Position numbers and translations under genes: made by a program | Shown here: positions 59,770 through 64,000 of the stretch, piece after piece | How the letters are laid out: every line of letters begins with the position of its first letter | Numbering within the stretch: the first letter of the stretch is position 1 | Notes under the pieces: generated by a model | Told to the model about the DNA's origin: nothing | What the model saw: the letters and a program-made list of their open reading frames with translations, nothing else | The model's database searches: none | Assembly: GCF_018388425.1 (NCBI RefSeq) | Contig: NZ_CP074406.1 | Location: 868,001-932,000, forward strand | Source of the DNA: Nocardioides faecalis | Lineage (GTDB): Bacteria; Actinomycetota; Actinomycetes; Propionibacteriales; Nocardioidaceae | Direction of reading: 5' to 3' | Length of the DNA: 64,000 nt

Positions 59770-60180
59770 GTGAGCCAACGCACCCTCGTCCTCCTCAAGC
59801 CCGACACGGTCCGCCGTGGCCTCGTCGGCACCGTGCTCGCCCGGTTCGAGGCCAAGGGCCTTCGGATCGTCGCGATGGAGCAGCGTCACATCGACGCCGC
59901 GCAGGCCGACGCGCACTACGCCGAGCACGTCGAGCGCGACTTCTACCCGCCGCTGCGCGACTTCGTGACCAGCGGACCGCTCGTGGCGCTCGTGCTCGAG
60001 GGCGACCAGGCGATCGAGGTGGTCCGCACGCTCAACGGCGCCACCGACGGCCGCAAGGCCGCGCCCGGCACCATCCGCGGCGACCTCGCGCTGTCGAACC
60101 GGGAGAACCTGGTGCACGGCTCGGACTCCGAGGAGTCCGCCGCGCGCGAGATCGCGCTCTGGTTCCCCCACCTGGCCTGA
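59770..60180 (+). CDS. ndk: Nucleoside diphosphate kinase
   Basis: Moves the gamma-phosphate between nucleoside triphosphates and diphosphates through a phosphohistidine; cytosolic. 136 residues from the GTG at 59770, the standard length. QRTLVLLKPDTVRRGLVGTVLARFEAKGLRIVAME (in parts), YAEHVERDFYPPLRDFVTSGP, GATDGRKAAPGTIRGDLAL, and active-site His116 in ENLVHGSDSEESAAREI. The gene order ndk-mreB-mreC-mreD-pbp2 is common in actinobacteria, but the usual upstream folC is replaced here by the MerR/mce block. Confidence 0.97.
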   Translation: MSQRTLVLLKPDTVRRGLVGTVLARFEAKGLRIVAMEQRHIDAAQADAHYAEHVERDFYPPLRDFVTSGPLVALVLEGDQAIEVVRTLNGATDGRKAAPGTIRGDLALSNRENLVHGSDSEESAAREIALWFPHLA

Positions 60181-60253
60181 GCCTGGCGGCCCGGCGGCGA
60201 GACACGCGCCGCGCCGCTGCGGCGTGCCTGCGCCACCGCGCGGACTTCCTTAC

Positions 60254-60259
60254 CTAGTC
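60254..60259 (+). promoter_or_regulatory. Possible -10 box of the mreBCD operon; 199-base gap after ndk
   Basis: TAGTCT at 60254-60259, with TTCCTT upstream, would give a leader of about 115 bases before mreB. The first 60 bases of the gap are GC-rich with imperfect GCGGC/GCCGC pairings (60190-60225), possibly an ndk terminator. I see nothing else in it. Confidence 0.35.
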
Positions 60260-60379
60260 TCGCAAGCGGTGGCCCTCGGATCGTGCGCCCGGTGACCACC
60301 CCGGCTCACGAGCCGGCTTCCCCAGGACGCGCACGAGCGGGCTGCTTTCGGGCGGTCCGGCGACGTGCTGCGAGGATGC

Positions 60380-61411
60380 GTGAGGGCGAACTCCATCATC
60401 GGCCGTGACATGGCCGTGGACCTCGGCACTGCGAACACGCTCGTCTACGTCCGCCGCCGGGGCGTGCTGCTCGACGAGCCGAGCGTCGTGGCGATCAACG
60501 ACTCCACCGGCGAGGTCATCGCCGTGGGCCACGCGGCCAAGCAGATGCTGGGCCGCACCCCGGACAACATCACCGCGCTGCGACCGTTGCGCGACGGCGT
60601 CATCGCCGACTTCGAGGCCACCGAGCAGATGCTGCGGCACTTCATCGCCCGCGTGCACCGGCGCCGCTACTTCGCCAAGCCGCGGATGGTCATCTGCGTG
60701 CCCAGCTCCATCACCCCGGTGGAGCAGCGCGCGGTGAAGGAGGCCGGATACCAGGCCGGCGCCCGCCGCGTCTACGTCGTCGAGGAGCCCATGGCTGCCG
60801 CGATCGGCGCCGGGCTGCCCGTGCACGAGGCCACCGGGAACATGATCGTCGACGTCGGCGGCGGCACCACCGAGGTCGCCGTCATCTCGCTCGGCGGCAT
60901 CGTCACGTCGCTGTCGGTGCGCACCGCCGGCGACGACCTCGACGCCGCCATCGTGGCGTGGATGAAGAAGGAGCACGGCGTGATGCTCGGCGACCGCACC
61001 GCCGAGGACGTCAAGATCAACCTCGGTTCCGCGTTCCCGCGCCCCGGCGAGCCCGACGGCGAGGTCCGTGGCCGCGACATGGTCACCGGCCTGCCCCGCA
61101 CCGTCGTGGTGTCCAGTGCCGACATCCGCAAGGCGCTGGAGGAGCCGCTGCACGCCATCGTCGACGCGGTCCGGGTGACCCTGGACCAGACCCCGCCCGA
61201 GCTGGCCGGCGACATCATGGACCGCGGCATCGTGCTCACCGGCGGCGGCGCCCTGCTGCGCGGCCTCGACGAGCGGATCCGGCACGAGACCGGCATGCCC
61301 GTGCACGTCGCCGAGGACCCGCTCGTCTCCGTCGCCATGGGCGCGGGACGGTGCGTGGAGGAGTTCGAGGCGCTGCAGCAGGTCCTGGTCAGCAACCAGC
61401 GGCGGTTCTGA
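60380..61411 (+). CDS. mreB: Rod-shape protein MreB (actin homologue)
   Basis: Forms membrane-associated filaments that guide wall synthesis. 343 residues from the GTG at 60380, chosen over the GTG at 60365 because GAGGA lies close upstream and MRANSIIGRDMAVDLGTANTLVYVR is the usual start. Actin-fold motifs: phosphate-1 DMAVDLGTANTLVYV, VCVPSSITPVEQRAV-type block (ICVPSSITPVEQRA), phosphate-2 MIVDVGGGTTEVAVISLGG, adenosine loop IVLTGGGALLRGLDERI. Presence of a full mreB-C-D-pbp2 cluster is patchy in actinobacteria (lost in Corynebacteriales), so it is informative about lineage. Confidence 0.96.
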   Translation: MRANSIIGRDMAVDLGTANTLVYVRRRGVLLDEPSVVAINDSTGEVIAVGHAAKQMLGRTPDNITALRPLRDGVIADFEATEQMLRHFIARVHRRRYFAKPRMVICVPSSITPVEQRAVKEAGYQAGARRVYVVEEPMAAAIGAGLPVHEATGNMIVDVGGGTTEVAVISLGGIVTSLSVRTAGDDLDAAIVAWMKKEHGVMLGDRTAEDVKINLGSAFPRPGEPDGEVRGRDMVTGLPRTVVVSSADIRKALEEPLHAIVDAVRVTLDQTPPELAGDIMDRGIVLTGGGALLRGLDERIRHETGMPVHVAEDPLVSVAMGAGRCVEEFEALQQVLVSNQRRF

Positions 61412-62370
61412 TGGCGATCGACACCCGGCCCGTGCGCCCCTCGCGCCGTACCCCCCGCCCGGCGGGCCCCACCCGCTCCGGCAACCGTCCCGACGACGGC
61501 GGCGGCCGGCCGTCGCGCTCGCTGGTGCTGGCGATCGTGCTGGCCTGCGCCGCGCTGATGGTGGTGGACAAGGCCGGCGGCGACGACTCGCCGGTCGCGC
61601 CGCTGCGCCAGGTCGCCGGCGAGGTCCTCGGCCCGGTGCAGGCCGGGGTGGCCACCGTGGTGCGCCCGGTCGCCGACCTGCCCTCCGCGCTGCGCACCAA
61701 CTCCTCGCTGCGCGAGGAGGTCTCCACGCTCGAGGCCGACAACGCCGCGCTGCGCGCCCGCCTCGACAAGGCCGGGTACGACGCCGCCCGCGCCGCGCAG
61801 CTCGAGGGGCTGCGTGCGGTGGCCGGCGACCTGGGCTACGCCCTCGTCCCGGCGCGGGTGATCGCGATCGGTGCCGCGCAGTCCTTCTCCAGCACGGTCA
61901 CCATCGACGCGGGCTCGGAGGCCGGCCTGGCGCCCGACATGACCGTGGTGGCCGCCGAGGGCCTGGTCGGCCGGATCACGTCGGTGACCCGCCACACCGC
62001 CACCGTGCTGTTGATCGTGGACCAGACCTCCGCCGTCGGCGGGCGGATCGGCGACAACCTCGAGCTCGGGTTCGTCCGCGGCAACGGCACGCTCGGCACC
62101 GACGACCGGCTCGAGATGGAGCTGACCGACCGCAACGTCGTGCCCAAGGTCGGCCAGCAGGTCGTCACGTGGGGCAGCGAGGGCGGTGCGCCGTACGTCG
62201 CCGGGGTGCCGATCGGCAAGGTGACCAAGGTGTACGAGTCGCTGCGCGAGACCAGCTACCGCTCGGTGATCGAGCCGGGCGTCGACTTCACCGCCCTGGA
62301 CCTGGTGGGCGTCGTGGTGCCCTCGGGTACCGGCGGCCGGGTCATCGAGGCGGACGGGAGCCTGCGATGA
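61411..62370 (+). CDS. mreC: Rod-shape protein MreC
   Basis: Bitopic protein linking MreB to the extracytoplasmic wall enzymes. 319 residues; the ATG shares its A with the mreB TGA. Cytoplasmic basic N-terminus (about 45 residues), membrane segment near 46-62 (SLVLAIVLACAALMVVD), coiled coil at about 100-125 (NSSLREEVSTLEADNAALRARL), then the double beta-barrel domain: VPARVIAIGAAQSFSSTVTIDAGSEAGLAPDMTVV, GLVGRITSVTRHTATVLLI (in parts), GTDDRLEMELTDRNVVPKVGQQVVT. Typical length and layout. Confidence 0.94.
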   Translation: MAIDTRPVRPSRRTPRPAGPTRSGNRPDDGGGRPSRSLVLAIVLACAALMVVDKAGGDDSPVAPLRQVAGEVLGPVQAGVATVVRPVADLPSALRTNSSLREEVSTLEADNAALRARLDKAGYDAARAAQLEGLRAVAGDLGYALVPARVIAIGAAQSFSSTVTIDAGSEAGLAPDMTVVAAEGLVGRITSVTRHTATVLLIVDQTSAVGGRIGDNLELGFVRGNGTLGTDDRLEMELTDRNVVPKVGQQVVTWGSEGGAPYVAGVPIGKVTKVYESLRETSYRSVIEPGVDFTALDLVGVVVPSGTGGRVIEADGSLR

Positions 62371-62957
62371 GGGTCAGCTCGTCAGGACGTCTGGTCGCCG
62401 TGCTTCTGGCGGTGCTGCTCGCCCTGCTCGCGCAGGTCACGGTGCTGCCGCACTTCGCCTGGCAGGTGCGCGGCCTGGGGGTCGTGCCCGACCTGCTGCT
62501 GCTCGTCGTGGTGGGCGTCGCCCTGCTGACCGACACCCGCTACGCCACCCTCACCGGCTTCTTCGCCGGCCTGCTGCTCGACCTCGCGCCGCCCGCCGAC
62601 CACCTGGCCGGACGCTGGGCGCTGGCCCTGGCCGTCGTGGGCTACGTGATCGGTCGGCTGGCCCACGACCACACCACCGACGCGCCGCAGCTGGCGCCCG
62701 AGGTGGTCCGGCGGGTGCCGCTGCCGCTGGTGCTCGCCGCCGCGGCCGGCGGCTCGTTCGTGGGCACCTCGGTGTTCGCGCTGACCGGGGTGTTCCTCGA
62801 CGACGCCGCCGCGGGCGTGAGCGACCTGCTTCCGGTGGCGCTGGTCGCGCTGCTGCTCGACGTGCTCGCCGCCCTCGTGGTGGTGCCGGCGTTGGCCTGG
62901 CTGCTGCGCCGGATCGGGACCGAACGGGGCCCTGCGGGCCTGTGGGCGCGGGCCTGA
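62367..62957 (+). CDS. mreD: Rod-shape protein MreD
   Basis: Small integral membrane partner of MreC. 196 residues with about five membrane segments (LVAVLLAVLLALLAQVTVLP, VVPDLLLLVVVGVALLTD, LTGFFAGLLLDLAPPADHLAG, LVLAAAAGGSFVGTSVFAL, LVALLLDVLAALVVVPALAWLL). The FFAGLLLDLAPP motif is characteristic. ATGA overlap with mreC and one-base overlap with the pbp2 ATG show tight coupling. Confidence 0.92.
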   Translation: MRVSSSGRLVAVLLAVLLALLAQVTVLPHFAWQVRGLGVVPDLLLLVVVGVALLTDTRYATLTGFFAGLLLDLAPPADHLAGRWALALAVVGYVIGRLAHDHTTDAPQLAPEVVRRVPLPLVLAAAAGGSFVGTSVFALTGVFLDDAAAGVSDLLPVALVALLLDVLAALVVVPALAWLLRRIGTERGPAGLWARA

Positions 62958-64000
62958 TGACCCAGGGCGCCTCGCACCGCAGCCGGCTGCGGCTGATCGT
63001 GATCCAGACACTGGTGTTCTCGCTGCTGGCCACCCTCGGCGTGCGCCTGTACTACCTGCAGGTCATCTCGGGGGAGACCTACCGTGGGCAGGCTGCCTCG
63101 CAGTCGGTGCGCGAGATCGTGGTGCAGCCGCAGCGCGGCCTGGTCGTGGACGCGATGGGCCGCCCGCTGGTCACCAACCGGCTCACCTGGGTGGTCTCGG
63201 TGGACCGCACCCTGCTCGGCAAGATGAGCGAGGCCGACCGAGCCGGGCTGCTGGAGCGCACCGGCGAGGCCATCTCGGTGGACGTCGCGAAGATCGAGCG
63301 CCGCCTGCTGCTGTGCGGCGACGCCGGCGCGGTGGCCGGCGAGTGCTGGAACGGCTCGCCCTTCCAGCCCGTCCCGGTCGCCTCCGGCGTCGAGGAGGCG
63401 GCCGCGCTGCGGATCCTCGAGCAGCCCGAGGACTTCCCCGGCGTCGTGGTCGAGCAGCAGAGCGTGCGGGCCTACCCGGCGCCGTACGGCGTCAACGCCG
63501 CGCACGTGCTCGGCTACGTCAGCCCGATCACCTCCGATGAGCTCGACGAGGCCAAGGAGGCCGGCGACAGCTCGGTCAACGGTGCCTCCGTGGTCGGCCG
63601 CGCCGGCGTCGAGAAGGGCTACGACGAGTGGCTGCGCGGGCAGCCCGGCTACCAGAAGGTCGCGGTCGACTCGAAGGGCCGGGTGCGCCAGGACGTCTCC
63701 GACCTGCAGGCGCAGCCCGGCGACACGCTGGTCACCAGCATCGACGCCAAGGTGCAGTCGGTGGTGGAGGAGCAGCTGGCCGCCGCGATCGCCAAGCAGC
63801 GCGCCACCCGCGACCCGGTCACCAAGCGCAACTTCGAGGCCGACTCGGGTGCCGCGATCGTGATGGAGGCGCATACCGGCCGGATCGTGGCGATGGCCAG
63901 CCAGCCGACGTACGACCCCGAGGTGTGGGTCGGCGGGATCAGCGAGAAGCAGCTGAAGCGGCTCTACTCCGAGGCCGCCGGCAACCCGCTGCTCGCCCGG
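62957..64000 (+). CDS. mrdA: Penicillin-binding protein 2 (3' end outside window)
   Basis: Peptidoglycan transpeptidase of the elongation machinery. ATG 62957 overlaps the mreD stop; 348 codons run to the window edge without a stop. Membrane anchor at about residues 11-33 (LRLIVIQTLVFSLLATLGVRLYYLQV), pedestal domain with RGLVVDAMGRPLVTNRLTWVVSVDR and GYVSPITSDELDEAKEAG, then VVGRAGVEKGYDEWLRGQPG and the beginning of the transpeptidase domain (GDTLVTSIDAKVQSVVEEQL, AAIVMEAHTGRIVAMASQPTYDPEVW). The catalytic SxxK, SxN and KTG motifs lie beyond the window. Two cysteines (LCGDAGAVAGEC) in the pedestal are unusual. Confidence 0.95.
   Translation, partial: MTQGASHRSRLRLIVIQTLVFSLLATLGVRLYYLQVISGETYRGQAASQSVREIVVQPQRGLVVDAMGRPLVTNRLTWVVSVDRTLLGKMSEADRAGLLERTGEAISVDVAKIERRLLLCGDAGAVAGECWNGSPFQPVPVASGVEEAAALRILEQPEDFPGVVVEQQSVRAYPAPYGVNAAHVLGYVSPITSDELDEAKEAGDSSVNGASVVGRAGVEKGYDEWLRGQPGYQKVAVDSKGRVRQDVSDLQAQPGDTLVTSIDAKVQSVVEEQLAAAIAKQRATRDPVTKRNFEADSGAAIVMEAHTGRIVAMASQPTYDPEVWVGGISEKQLKRLYSEAAGNPLLAR

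Overview
The window is high-GC (roughly 73 percent by eye) actinobacterial chromosome, best matched to Nocardioides or a close relative in the Nocardioidaceae. The pointers are the MtrA-MtrB-LpqB block, a WhiB2-type regulator beside F420 genes, a six-protein mce operon, a class E sortase, many GTG starts and 4-base ATGA/GTGA gene overlaps. It is ordinary core chromosome: I see no phage, IS element, CRISPR array, tRNA or rRNA.

Layout. 1-12.2 kb: the end of phosphoketolase facing acetate kinase, a class E sortase followed by an orphan sorting-signal fragment, an enoyl-CoA hydratase, two LytR-CpsA-Psr (LCP) ligases, a thioesterase, a LysR regulator facing a PLP dehydratase, an inositol-monophosphatase-like enzyme and a lysoplasmalogenase. 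12.2-21.4 kb: a galactofuranan cluster (two GT2 enzymes, UDP-galactopyranose mutase, GlfT2, Wzm/Wzt exporter), then a secreted peptidoglycan amidase. 21.5-37.1 kb: TIGR03089 protein, mannose-1-phosphate guanylyltransferase, DUF3105, fbiB-fbiA, whiB2, a giant membrane glycosyltransferase, DUF5719, a degenerate metallopeptidase, DUF3499, phosphomannomutase, Trm112, SIS protein, acyltransferase and DUF808. The order broadly follows the Mycobacterium Rv3256c-Rv3262 region. 37.3-47.1 kb: ahcY, mtrA-mtrB-lpqB, comF, a 460-base non-coding interval, hpf, an orphan response regulator and a YcaQ-like glycosylase. 47-58.7 kb (minus strand): yrbEA-yrbEB-mceABCDEF followed by an acyl-CoA synthetase and an aldehyde dehydrogenase. 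58.9-64 kb: a MerR-type regulator, ndk, mreB-mreC-mreD and the start of penicillin-binding protein 2.

How the parts fit. Much of the window is cell envelope. Nucleotide sugars are made by ManC, phosphomannomutase and Glf; galactofuranan is polymerised by GlfT enzymes and exported by Wzm/Wzt; LCP proteins are candidates to attach it to peptidoglycan; the amidase, MtrAB, MreBCD and PBP2 handle wall growth and remodelling. The mce operon is a lipid importer linked to acyl-CoA activation.

Most unusual signals. (1) A densely hairpinned RNA-like interval of about 245 bases with its own promoter between comF and hpf, matching the position of the raiA RNA motif. (2) A leaderless 29-codon repeat-built ORF coupled to DUF808. 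(3) Divergent gene pairs whose start codons are only 23-24 bases apart and share overlapping -10 boxes, within a wider pattern of leaderless starts. (4) Duplicated TGACAGT palindromes between a MerR-type gene and the mce operon. (5) Over-representation of GTACGACG. (6) Tandem repeats of period 12 at the ends of unrelated genes.
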